A DNA stretch of 64,000 bases, from contig NZ_CP035806.1 in NCBI RefSeq assembly GCF_004208635.1, positions 3,100,001 to 3,164,000 on the forward strand, in the 5' to 3' direction. Source of the DNA: Leucobacter triazinivorans (GTDB taxonomy: Bacteria > Actinomycetota > Actinomycetes > Actinomycetales > Microbacteriaceae). Both the position numbers and the translations under genes were made by a program. Each line of letters begins with the position of its first letter. Within the stretch, counting starts at the first letter, position 1. The notes under the pieces were generated by a model. That model saw only the letters and a list, made by a program, of their open reading frames with translations, did not search any database and had not been told where the DNA came from. Positions 52,335 through 60,791 of this stretch are shown here, one piece after another.

Positions 52335-55300
52335 GCACGGTTGGACAGGTCGAGCGCAAGACGCAGAACCGGGTAGTCACGTTCTTCCAGGAGCGCCTCG
52401 GCTACGAGTACGGAGGCAACTGGGAAGACCGCGCGGCGAACTCAAACATCGAGGAGACGTACCTACGGGACAACCTGCTGGCCCGTGGCTACGACGAGGA
52501 AATCATCGGCAAGACCATCAACGAACTCTCCAAGGCTGCATCGGTTGGTGGCGCCCGCACGCTGTACGAGGCCAATCGTGCGGTCTACGACCTGCTGCGC
52601 TACGGCGTGAAGGTCAAGCGTGGCGTGGGCGATCAGTTCGAGACCGTCTGGCTCATCGACTGGGAGAACCCCGAGGCCAACCACTTCGTCGTGGCTGAAG
52701 AGGTCGCGATCGCGGGCGAGCACAACAAGCGCCCCGACGTCGTGCTGTACGTCAACGGCCTGGCGCTTGGGGTCATCGAGCTCAAGCGCTCAAAGGTCAG
52801 CGTCACCGAGGGCATCCGCCAGAACATCGGCAACCAGCGGGCAGACTTCATCCGGCCGTTCTTCTCGACCGTTCAGCTCGTGTTCGCAGGCAATGACGTT
52901 GAGGGGCTGCGTTACGGCGTGATCGAGACGCCGGAGAAGTACTGGTTGGCCTGGAAGGAGCCCGAGCACAGCACGGTCGGCATCGATGTGGCCGAGCCGC
53001 TGGAAAAGGCCATCCTGCAGATGTGCTCGAAGGATCGCTTCCTCGAGCTGATCCACGACTTCATGGTGTTCGACGCGGGCAGGAAAAAGACCGCACGCCA
53101 CAACCAGTTCTTCGGTGTGAAGGCCGCCCAGGAGCGCATCGCCAAGCGCGAGGGCGGCATCATCTGGCACACCCAGGGGTCGGGCAAGAGCCTGACGATG
53201 GTGTGGCTGGCCAAGTGGATCCGTGAACACCAGCCGGAGTCGCGCGTCCTGATCATCACCGATCGCACCGAGCTTGACGAACAGATCGAGAAGGTCTTCG
53301 GCGGGGTCAACGAGAGCATCTACCGCACGACCTCCGGCGCGGACCTGCTGACGCAGATCAACAAGCACGACCCGTGGCTGATGGCTTCCCTCGTCCACAA
53401 GTTCCGCGGTGGCGACGACGACCGCGACGTTGACCGGGACAGCCAGGACTTCATCGCCGAGCTGCGCTCGCGCGTGCCTGCCGGGTTCACGCCGAAGGGC
53501 AACCTGTTTGTCTTCGTCGACGAGGCGCACCGCACGCAGTCAGGCAAGATGCACCGGGCGATGAAGGAACTGCTGCCCGGAGCGATGTTCATCGGCTTCA
53601 CCGGAACACCGCTGATCAAGGCCGATAAGGCGACCAGCATCGAGACCTTCGGCTCGTTCATTCACACCTACAAGTTCGACGAGGCCGTCGAGGACGGCGT
53701 CGTGCTGGACCTGCGCTACGAGGCGCGCAACATTGAGCAGGATCTGACCAGCCCGGGAAAGGTCGACAAGTGGTTCGAGGCCAAGACCAAGGGCCTCACC
53801 GACCTCAGCAAGGCCCGTCTCAAGAAGAAGTGGGGCACGATGCAGAAGGTCGTGTCCGCCGAGCCCCGGGCCAAGCAGATCGTTCAGGACATCCTGCTGG
53901 ACATGGAGACCGAGCCTCGCCTGGTGAGCGGCCGCGGCAACGCGATGCTCGTGGGTGAGAGCATCTACCAAGCGTGCAAGTTCTACGAGATGTTCGTCAA
54001 CGCCGGTTTCAAGGACAAGGTCGCCATCGTCACGAGCTACGTGCCGAACCCGAGCGACATCTCCAAGGAAGACTCCGGTGCGGGGGCGACCGAGAAGCTA
54101 CGCCAGTACGACATCTACCGGCAGATGTTAGCCGACTTCTTCGGTGTGTCTGCCGACGAGGCTGTCGGACGGATCGAGGAGTTCGAGAAGGAGGTCAAGC
54201 GCCGATTCATCGAGGAGCCCGGCCAGATGCGCCTGCTCATCGTGGTCGACAAGCTCCTGACCGGGTTCGACGCCCCGAGCGCCACGTACCTCTACATCGA
54301 CAAGAAGATGCGCGATCACGGCCTGTTCCAGGCCATCTGCCGAGTCAACCGCCTGGACGGAGACGACAAGACCTACGGCTACATCATCGACTACCGTGAC
54401 CTGTTCAACTCGCTGGAGTCCGCGATCACCGACTACACCTCGGGTGCTCTGGACGGCTACGAAGAGAAGGACGTCGAGGGGCTGCTCAAGGATCGCGTCG
54501 AGCAGGGTCGCCAAGATCTTGACGAGGCGCTGGAGAAGATCCGCGCCCTGGTCGAGCCCGTCGCGCCGCCGAAAGGGACGCTGGAGTACCAGCACTACTT
54601 CGTGGCATCGGTGCCGGGAGATGCCGCTCAGATCAAAGCCAACGAGGTCAAGCGCGTCGAACTGTATAAGAGCGTCTCCAGCCTTGTTCGCGCCTACACG
54701 GCGCTCGCCAACGACATGGAAGCGGCGGGTTACTCGGTCGCTGAGGCTGCAGCAGTCAAGAACGAGGTGACTCACTTCGTGGCTGTTCGCGATGAGGTCG
54801 AGCTGGGTGCCGGCGAAAACATCGACGTCAAGCAATTCGAGGCAGGCATGCGCGCGCTGCTGGACACTTACATCCAGGCCGACCCTTCCGAGGTGGTCGC
54901 CACCTTCGACAAGGGACTCGTCGACCTGATCGTCGAGCGCGGCGAAGACGCTCTGAACACGCTACCGCCGAACATCCAGAAAAACCCCGAAGCGGCAGCG
55001 GAGACGATCGTCAATAACGTCCGTAAGACGATCGTCGACGAGCGCGCGCTGAACCCGCGCTACTACGACCGGATGTCCGAACTGCTCGACGCGTTGATCG
55101 AACAACGCCGTCAGGACGCCCTCAACTATGAGGCCTACCTGAAACAGATCCTCGAGCTTGCGGCCAAAGTCGGCAAGAAGGAGTCCGACACGGTCTATCC
55201 CGAATGGGCAAGGAACGGTGCACAGCGTGCATTGGTCGATTTCCACTTCGCTGATCCCAATCTCGCCATCGTGATCGACTACACCGTGACGCGCCAGAGA

Positions 55301-55432
55301 GAATACGGCTGGGTCGGCAACCGCATGAAGGAACGCGCCCTCGCCCGCGAGCTGCGTCGCGCACTCCCTGATGGGTTCGACCGCTTCGAGGAACTGTTTG
55401 AGCTGGTAAAGGCGCGCGATGAGTACCGCTAA
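52331..55432 (+). CDS. hsdR: type I restriction-modification system endonuclease/translocase subunit
   Basis: A 1033-residue motor nuclease. The PD-(D/E)xK nuclease lies near residues 134-155 (RPDVVLYVNGL..GVIELKRSK). SF2 motor motifs are Walker A TQGSGKSLTM (about 280), DEAHRTQSGK (about 396) and GFTGTPL. The region after ~560 contains the helicase C-lobe (VDKLLTGFDAPSATYLYIDK) and a helical C-terminus that docks to the methylase. The length is normal and all motifs are intact, so restriction should be functional. The stop overlaps the peptidase gene by 14 nt. Confidence 0.95.
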   Translation: MSTVGQVERKTQNRVVTFFQERLGYEYGGNWEDRAANSNIEETYLRDNLLARGYDEEIIGKTINELSKAASVGGARTLYEANRAVYDLLRYGVKVKRGVGDQFETVWLIDWENPEANHFVVAEEVAIAGEHNKRPDVVLYVNGLALGVIELKRSKVSVTEGIRQNIGNQRADFIRPFFSTVQLVFAGNDVEGLRYGVIETPEKYWLAWKEPEHSTVGIDVAEPLEKAILQMCSKDRFLELIHDFMVFDAGRKKTARHNQFFGVKAAQERIAKREGGIIWHTQGSGKSLTMVWLAKWIREHQPESRVLIITDRTELDEQIEKVFGGVNESIYRTTSGADLLTQINKHDPWLMASLVHKFRGGDDDRDVDRDSQDFIAELRSRVPAGFTPKGNLFVFVDEAHRTQSGKMHRAMKELLPGAMFIGFTGTPLIKADKATSIETFGSFIHTYKFDEAVEDGVVLDLRYEARNIEQDLTSPGKVDKWFEAKTKGLTDLSKARLKKKWGTMQKVVSAEPRAKQIVQDILLDMETEPRLVSGRGNAMLVGESIYQACKFYEMFVNAGFKDKVAIVTSYVPNPSDISKEDSGAGATEKLRQYDIYRQMLADFFGVSADEAVGRIEEFEKEVKRRFIEEPGQMRLLIVVDKLLTGFDAPSATYLYIDKKMRDHGLFQAICRVNRLDGDDKTYGYIIDYRDLFNSLESAITDYTSGALDGYEEKDVEGLLKDRVEQGRQDLDEALEKIRALVEPVAPPKGTLEYQHYFVASVPGDAAQIKANEVKRVELYKSVSSLVRAYTALANDMEAAGYSVAEAAAVKNEVTHFVAVRDEVELGAGENIDVKQFEAGMRALLDTYIQADPSEVVATFDKGLVDLIVERGEDALNTLPPNIQKNPEAAAETIVNNVRKTIVDERALNPRYYDRMSELLDALIEQRRQDALNYEAYLKQILELAAKVGKKESDTVYPEWARNGAQRALVDFHFADPNLAIVIDYTVTRQREYGWVGNRMKERALARELRRALPDGFDRFEELFELVKARDEYR

Positions 55433-56153
55433 CGCCTACCTCACCGTCGCCGGGCTCGGGATCGATGTCGTCTACAAGGACATCAAAAACCTCCACATCT
55501 CCGTCTACCCACCAGTCGGACGTGTGCGTGTCGCGGCACCACACCGCGTTGATGAGGACGCAATCCGCCTGGCCGTCGTGCAGCGTCTGCCATGGATCAA
55601 GCGGCAACGCGAGCAACTCCAGAACGCAGAACGCCAGACTGAGCGCCGCATGCTCTCGGGCGAGACCCACTACGTGTGGGGTGAGCGCCTACGTCTCGAC
55701 ATCTCGCGGCATGGACGATCGAAGGTCGCCGTGGCCAGCAAGACCCTCTGGCTGACAACCCCGGCGGACTACGACGAAGACCAGCGCCGAGCAGTGCTTG
55801 ACCATTGGTATCGCAAGGAACTCAAAGCCACTGCTCCGGCGCTGCTGACCAAGTGGCAGCCGCTCGTTGGCGTGGAGGACACCAAGGTCGTCGTGCGCCA
55901 TATGAAGACCAAGTGGGGCACTTGCCACCCCGAGTCACGCTCCATCTGGCTCAACCCCGAACTGGCGAAGAAGAACCCGCGCTGCCTCGAGTACATCGTG
56001 GTTCACGAGCTGATCCACTTCATCGAGCGCACTCACGACGCACGCTTCATCGAACTCATGGATCTACACATGCCCGACTGGCGAGCGCGTCGGGACGAGC
56101 TGAACGGGGCACCGCTGGCGGCTGAAGAGTGGGATCGGAGGGAGAGTGAGTGA
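55419..56153 (+). CDS. YgjP/DUF45-type zinc metallopeptidase
   Basis: A 244-residue WLM/M48-like protein. Residues ~85-235 hold the DUF45 domain, with KTKWGTCHP followed by the HExxH zinc site VVHELIHFIERTHDARF (about 195-211). YgjP-like genes are frequent partners of type I R-M operons, but what they cleave is unknown. ATG at 55419 lies inside hsdR and the stop overlaps the next gene by 8 nt, so expression is coupled to restriction. Possible roles: control of HsdR turnover or a separate effector (inference). Confidence 0.9.
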   Translation: MSTANAYLTVAGLGIDVVYKDIKNLHISVYPPVGRVRVAAPHRVDEDAIRLAVVQRLPWIKRQREQLQNAERQTERRMLSGETHYVWGERLRLDISRHGRSKVAVASKTLWLTTPADYDEDQRRAVLDHWYRKELKATAPALLTKWQPLVGVEDTKVVVRHMKTKWGTCHPESRSIWLNPELAKKNPRCLEYIVVHELIHFIERTHDARFIELMDLHMPDWRARRDELNGAPLAAEEWDRRESE

Positions 56154-57564
56154 ACTGGATCTGAGCCGAGCACCGAGAGGTGTCCTGGCCGCGCAGGCGC
56201 TTGTGCTGGCAGTTGCAGATCAAGGTGATCTGGCAGAGCGTCACTACCTCGAACTGAAGAGCACGCTCGACCTATCGACGAAGAGAGACAAGGAAAAGGT
56301 TGCCAAGTTCATCCTCGGTGCTGCGAACCGCATGCCGGATGTAGCGGCGGCTGCTTTCGAGGGTTGTGGCGTCATGGTCATCGGCGTGGCGAAGGATGCG
56401 ATCACCGGCATCCATCCCGTCGAGATGATGGAGATATCCAAGGTCATCCAGCAGTACGTAGGTGCCGCAGGGCCTCGCTGGGACATCGTCTGGGTGCCGG
56501 TCGAGGGGTCGGACAACCAGGTGCTCGTGGTGGTGGTCGATCCTCCCGCGCCCGGACAAGGGCCGTTCCCCTGCCGTGCAAACGGAGAGTCTCTCACCGA
56601 CGGACGCATCTATATTCGCGCCGACGGTGAGACACGGGAAGCGAAGTCCGAGGAGGTCGACCTCCTCATTCAACGAGGCTTGACGGGTGCTCCGTTGGAA
56701 GTCGACTTCGCTGTTGAAGTCATTGGGGAGGTTGCCTCCGTGATGTTCAACAAGGCGGCAACTATCGACGAGTACCTCGCCAGACAGAGGCAGCGTCTGG
56801 TTGCAGCGTTGCCCCTAAAGGAGCCAGCCCCTCAGCAGGGAACGACTGCTTCGATCAAGGGTATCAACGGGATCTCGGGATACCTGGCGGCGTTTGAGGG
56901 CCTGTCCTCCGTCGGAGGTGATCTGTTGGCTGAGCCCGAAGACCGGACGGAGGACGAGTATCTGGCGTCGATCGATCGCTGGGAGGAGAACTTCCGGCAA
57001 GCATGGGAGGCTGCTCTACCCAAGATTGCTGCGAGTCAGCTTGTCCCGACCGTTATTCGCGTTACGAACCGAACCACAACTTTCTTCCATGACGTCGAAA
57101 TGAAACTTCATCTCGAAGGCGAAGTCTTTGCCTTCGACTACAGCGAGCCGGAGTGGGTGGACGACTTCTCCGACCTAGAGTTGCCGGCCCCTCCACGAGC
57201 ATGGGGGCCGTGGCGACGGACCCTTGATATTCTGAACTACGCCCATTTGGCGAACTACGTCCCGTCGAGCGCGAGCCAATACAACCCACCATCCGTCAGT
57301 TACCGCAACGGTGGTTCTGTCGAACTCGATCTCGACGTTCGCGAGCTGCGGCCCCGCGGAACGTACGAGTCGGAGGAAGACGAGTTCGTGCTGATCGTGG
57401 CTGATCACTCGTTGACCTCGATTCACGGTACTTGGGAGCTGACTGCCCGCGACCACAACGATATCTACAGCGGTGAAATTGACATTGTTGTCGGAGGGAA
57501 ACGGGACCTGACGGGCATCGCTCGCCAGATCCTCCGCTTAGACGAAGAGGAGAGCACCGAATGA
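56146..57564 (+). CDS. Schlafen AlbA_2-domain protein
   Basis: A 472-residue protein. Residues ~22-185 resemble the AlbA_2 (Schlafen-type, nucleic-acid-binding) domain: RHYLELKSTLDLSTKRDKEK, GCGVMVIGVAKDAITGI and GRIYIRADGETREA. Residues ~190-290 are helical. The C-terminal ~170 residues are strand-rich (TVIRVTNRTTTFFHDVEMKLHL; VELDLDVRELRPRG), suggesting a beta-sandwich sensor or binding module. Some Schlafen/AlbA proteins are RNases or defence effectors. Catalytic competence cannot be judged here. GTG start has GGAGGGA just upstream. No ATPase motif seen. Confidence 0.8.
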   Translation: MSELDLSRAPRGVLAAQALVLAVADQGDLAERHYLELKSTLDLSTKRDKEKVAKFILGAANRMPDVAAAAFEGCGVMVIGVAKDAITGIHPVEMMEISKVIQQYVGAAGPRWDIVWVPVEGSDNQVLVVVVDPPAPGQGPFPCRANGESLTDGRIYIRADGETREAKSEEVDLLIQRGLTGAPLEVDFAVEVIGEVASVMFNKAATIDEYLARQRQRLVAALPLKEPAPQQGTTASIKGINGISGYLAAFEGLSSVGGDLLAEPEDRTEDEYLASIDRWEENFRQAWEAALPKIAASQLVPTVIRVTNRTTTFFHDVEMKLHLEGEVFAFDYSEPEWVDDFSDLELPAPPRAWGPWRRTLDILNYAHLANYVPSSASQYNPPSVSYRNGGSVELDLDVRELRPRGTYESEEDEFVLIVADHSLTSIHGTWELTARDHNDIYSGEIDIVVGGKRDLTGIARQILRLDEEESTE

Positions 57565-57659
57565 GGCGACGCAGCCCGATTCGACATCCGCGACCACCGC
57601 GCGATGCTTCCGCCGTAGCTCCGGCTGCCGTCGAGCCTGCCCACCGCGGGGAGAAGTAG
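57561..57659 (+). CDS. 32-residue Arg/Pro-rich small ORF bridging two defence genes
   Basis: ATG lies in the AlbA_2 stop codon (ATGA) and the stop lies 6 nt before the helicase ATG, so the frame exactly fills the gap. The product is basic and Pro/Ala-rich (MRRRSPIRHPRPPRD.., ending AHRGEK). It may be a coupling peptide, a small partner protein or a chance frame; its fit between neighbours is the only support. Confidence 0.4.
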   Translation: MRRRSPIRHPRPPRDASAVAPAAVEPAHRGEK

Positions 57660-57665
57660 CGACAG

Positions 57666-60431
57666 ATGGCCACGGTAGAAGAACAGGTACGTGCGGCGAG
57701 TGGTGCCATCGATAGCAACATCGCCTTGGTCACGACGGATCGCGGATTCTTGTCCCAGAACGTTTTGCAGTATCTGCGTGACCTAGTCGAGGGCCTGATT
57801 GTCTGGGCACACGTCCCAAGCCCCTCAGTCGCCTTCAACTATCAGACCCAGTTCGACACCGCGCGGGATGCCGCAAAGGCGAGTGCGCGCTTTCGTCTCC
57901 TCGCCCGGTTCCACGGAATGCTGCAAATCAGCGTCTCGCACTACACCCTCGACCGCGATCCCTCCGAGCGCCTAATGCTCAAGTACTACGAGTACCTACT
58001 GCGTACGCGCGATCTTGCAAAGCGTGAGTTGGGTATCGAGATCCTCCAGAACTTGGAGCAGTTCCCGCTCCACCAGGATCCTGCACTTACTGCTTACTAC
58101 GAGCAGATCGCGGCTCGTATTGATGTCACGAAGAACGACCTGCTGACCGGAAGAACCGAGCGGTACTACATCAACAGCTCCCGACCGTTCTTCATCGACG
58201 GTCGCATCTACTATGAGGTCACGTTCAGTCTCGCCCACAACCGCACCAGCAAGTTCGATCGCGTCATTGGCTTCACAGACATCGACGTAACCAACAAGTA
58301 CGCCGCCAAACTCGAGCTGGCAAGTGACTCCATCGACGTGCTCGGTCAGACAATGCCGATCATCATCATCCGGAGTTGGTCCGTTTCAATCCGGCCCTGT
58401 GAAGTTGATAACTTCGCGCGGCTCGTCGGGCAGCAGGGGAGAGTTCAATCGGGACACGTCGAGTATCGCAACCTGATGCAATACCTCACGAGCACCGGCC
58501 ACAGCCTACTCGACCTCATAGATCTCCCGGATGCAGCATACGACAGCGTGAAGACCTGGGCGCTCACCAGCGCACAGCGCACGCCGCAGATCTTCCCAGT
58601 GCTCGACGCCGCACGAGAGATTGTCCGGCGCAATCGTCCCGGTACGCGCCTGCTGCGCTACCTGATGCTCAGGATGAATAACCAGATCCTGAAGGCGCAG
58701 TACGAGATGGACGAATGCGGGCCACTATCGAACTTGCATGTCTCACACGGTTGCCGTCCCTTCGACGCCATGCCGTTCTGCACATCACCGCGGAGCCACA
58801 ACCCCCGGTTTGTGGACCTAGCGGAGAGTATCGACTCATCGACGCGGAAGCACGAGCTGCTAGCGAGACGCGTGCGCAACAATGTCGAGCAACACGGCAT
58901 GATCTACACGCCCGAGACCGATCTCGATGACCTCGGTGACATCGATGATCTCATCAGTCGGCACAACAATTTGCTGCCGCCGACTGCGCGGCACGCGCCT
59001 CGAAAGTTGCAACGTGCCAATGGGCACGTCTTTATCACCGGCTACGAGGATGACACCGTCAGTATCATTGAGAAGCTGCAGGAAGTAGCTTCCGAGGGGA
59101 TTGACAACTACACCGAGGATGTCCAGTCATGGCTCGACGTCAATTCCCGGCTCCCCGATGGCGACCCCAAGAAGGTCGACGACAGCCTCAAAGCCAATGC
59201 GCTCAAGGGCCTGTTTGCGCGATCAAAGGTAGCGCTGATCTATGGCGCAGCCGGTACGGGCAAGTCGACGATGGTCAACCACATCGCGAACTACTTCGAA
59301 AACGAACGCAAGCTCTTCCTCGCGCATACAAATCCAGCCGTCGATAATCTCAAACGACGAGTGGACGCACCGAACACGCATTTCAGTACCATCGCCAAGC
59401 ACGTGAGAGGAGACTGGAGCTCTTCCGTTCATTTCGACGTGGTCGTCATCGATGAGTGCAGCACCGTCGGTAATGCCAGCTTCCTGCAGGTGCTGGAGAA
59501 TACTTCCTTCGACCTGCTGGTGCTCGTCGGGGATGTCTATCAGATTGAGTCGATCGAGTTTGGGAACTGGTTTGGCGCGATCCGTTCGTACATCCCGCAG
59601 GGGTCCGTGCACGAGCTGACGCACCCGTTCCGTACCACTGACCAGGCTCTCCTGACCTTGTGGGATCGCGTCCGCAAGCTCGACGACAGCATCGAGGAGT
59701 CGCTGGCTAAGAACGGCTACTCGAAGGTGTTGGGTGCGTCGCTTTTCGCCCGGCATGGCGATGACGAGATTGTGCTCTGTCTCAACTATGACGGCCTCTA
59801 CGGGATCAACAACGTCAACCGCTTCCTCCAAGCGAGCAACCCGAGTCCACCCGTGACCTGGGGAGAGGCTGTTTACAAGGTAGGCGATCCAGTACTTTTC
59901 AACGAGACGGATCGCTTCCGCCCTGTCATCTTCAACAACATGAGGGGCAAGATCGTCGACATTGACCGCGCGCCAGGACGGATTACGTTCGATGTGGACA
60001 TCGAGCGAGACGTGACGGCGGCGGAAGTCTCATTCTCGGAACTCCGCTTGGTTAGTGGCTCGGTGGTGCAGTTCGACGTTTTCGAGCGAGGCGACACCGA
60101 CGCCGATGATGACACGGTCAACACGCTCGTGCCGTTTCAGATCGCCTACGCGGTATCGATCCACAAGGCGCAGGGCTTGGAGTATGACTCCGTGAAAGTC
60201 GTCATCACAGACGCCAACGAAGAGAACATCTCTCACAGCATCTTCTACACGGCGATCACGCGTGCCCGTAAGCATCTCGAAGTGTATTGGACGCCAGAGA
60301 CCGAGAAGCGGATTCTGAGCCGACTCGAAGTCCGCGAGAACACCAGGGATGAGAACCTTCTTCGTCAGCGACGCGGCGTTCAGCCTGTTGCTGGTCGACC
60401 CAAGCGCCAGAAGATGCGACAAGCGCCGTGA
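57666..60431 (+). CDS. SF1B (RecD/Pif1-like) helicase with long uncharacterised N-terminus
   Basis: A 921-residue protein. Motor motifs are in the C-terminal half: Walker A GAAGTGKSTM (about 526), motif II VVVIDECSTVGN (about 592), motif III VLVGDVYQIE (about 621), and a UvrD_C_2-like end with SIHKAQGLEYDSVKVV (about 831) and FYTAITRARKHLEVYW. The first ~500 residues match no family I know; they include a strand-rich region (~150-250) and a conserved-looking FDAMPFCTSPRSHNPRF (about 368-384). DNA unwinding in defence is likely. It ends the operon and has lower GC than the flanking chromosome. No nuclease motif recognised. Confidence 0.85.
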   Translation: MATVEEQVRAASGAIDSNIALVTTDRGFLSQNVLQYLRDLVEGLIVWAHVPSPSVAFNYQTQFDTARDAAKASARFRLLARFHGMLQISVSHYTLDRDPSERLMLKYYEYLLRTRDLAKRELGIEILQNLEQFPLHQDPALTAYYEQIAARIDVTKNDLLTGRTERYYINSSRPFFIDGRIYYEVTFSLAHNRTSKFDRVIGFTDIDVTNKYAAKLELASDSIDVLGQTMPIIIIRSWSVSIRPCEVDNFARLVGQQGRVQSGHVEYRNLMQYLTSTGHSLLDLIDLPDAAYDSVKTWALTSAQRTPQIFPVLDAAREIVRRNRPGTRLLRYLMLRMNNQILKAQYEMDECGPLSNLHVSHGCRPFDAMPFCTSPRSHNPRFVDLAESIDSSTRKHELLARRVRNNVEQHGMIYTPETDLDDLGDIDDLISRHNNLLPPTARHAPRKLQRANGHVFITGYEDDTVSIIEKLQEVASEGIDNYTEDVQSWLDVNSRLPDGDPKKVDDSLKANALKGLFARSKVALIYGAAGTGKSTMVNHIANYFENERKLFLAHTNPAVDNLKRRVDAPNTHFSTIAKHVRGDWSSSVHFDVVVIDECSTVGNASFLQVLENTSFDLLVLVGDVYQIESIEFGNWFGAIRSYIPQGSVHELTHPFRTTDQALLTLWDRVRKLDDSIEESLAKNGYSKVLGASLFARHGDDEIVLCLNYDGLYGINNVNRFLQASNPSPPVTWGEAVYKVGDPVLFNETDRFRPVIFNNMRGKIVDIDRAPGRITFDVDIERDVTAAEVSFSELRLVSGSVVQFDVFERGDTDADDDTVNTLVPFQIAYAVSIHKAQGLEYDSVKVVITDANEENISHSIFYTAITRARKHLEVYWTPETEKRILSRLEVRENTRDENLLRQRRGVQPVAGRPKRQKMRQAP

Positions 60432-60541
60432 ACGCAAGGCAACGGGATGTGGGGCAGCTTTGTAGCCCACTTGAGTTGGGTGTCGAAGTAGCGACAGTCT
60501 TAAGCGCTGGTATCTACCGAACTGCAATCACGGGTAACTGT

Positions 60542-60589
60542 GCTCACCAGAATGGTCACCAGAAACCCGTCCCGAGGTCACCAGATTGG
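60542..60589 (+). repeat. three 14-bp direct repeats, candidate integrase arm sites (right)
   Basis: GCTCACCAGAATGG (60542), GGTCACCAGAAACC (60554) and GGTCACCAGATTGG (60576) share TCACCAGA. The middle copy is identical to 44283 at the left end. A reversed relative (GGTTTCTGGCCA) lies at about 60646, and CCGGTAAC occurs twice between 60600 and 60620. Confidence 0.6.
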
Positions 60590-60625
60590 CTGGTATCGGC
60601 CGGTAACAACCGGTAAACTGATGCC

Positions 60626-60748
60626 ATGAAATCCGCAGAAACACGCGGTTTCTGGCCAGATTTTGGCAGGGGAGCGATTTTCCCGGAGCTCGTCAGTTGT
60701 TCTTGGCTCGAGTCCGGCGTTCAGGTGGCGGAACACGCTTGGCTTTGA
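60626..60748 (+). CDS. possible 40-residue ORF crossing the right att site
   Basis: ATG 60626 is preceded at 6 nt by TAAACT, the leaderless layout used elsewhere in the window. The frame MKSAETRGFWPDFGRGAIFP continues across the att core into flanking DNA and stops at 60748. It may be chance; if real, its C-terminus changes on integration. Confidence 0.25.
   Translation: MKSAETRGFWPDFGRGAIFPELVSCSWLESGVQVAEHAWL
60693..60717 (+). other. right attachment site
   Basis: A 25-nt copy of the left att core with two substitutions (TCAGTTGTTCTTGG-C-TCGAGTCC-G-G). The sequence after it (CGTTCAGGTGGC) is not tRNA-like, showing that the chromosomal target was not an intact tRNA gene. Confidence 0.75.
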
Positions 60749-60791
60749 ACCCATTGCTGCAACCGGAAGCGTTCGCGCCTGACCTACCCGA

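Larger units (their letters stand above)
44165..60717. mobile_element. integrative genomic island (tyrosine integrase, type I R-M defence cargo)
   Basis: A 16.5-kb island bounded by a 25-bp direct repeat with two mismatches (44165-44189 and 60693-60717). The integrase and an excisionase-like gene sit next to the left end; cargo is a toxin-antitoxin pair, a gene-poor stretch and a defence operon. No capsid, tail, conjugation or replication genes are seen, so this is a small integrative element or mobilised defence island. GC and codon use are lower and less uniform than in the flanks, especially from 46.1 to 48.6 kb and around 57-60 kb. Confidence 0.8.

Noticed and set aside
48634..60431. BREX or DISARM locus
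   Set aside because: The methylase is a classic HsdM with hsdS and hsdR beside it; PglZ, BrxC, BrxL, DrmA and DrmB are absent.
44165..60717. Prophage
   Set aside because: Apart from integrase and excisionase-like genes, no capsid, portal, terminase, tail, lysis or replication genes are seen.
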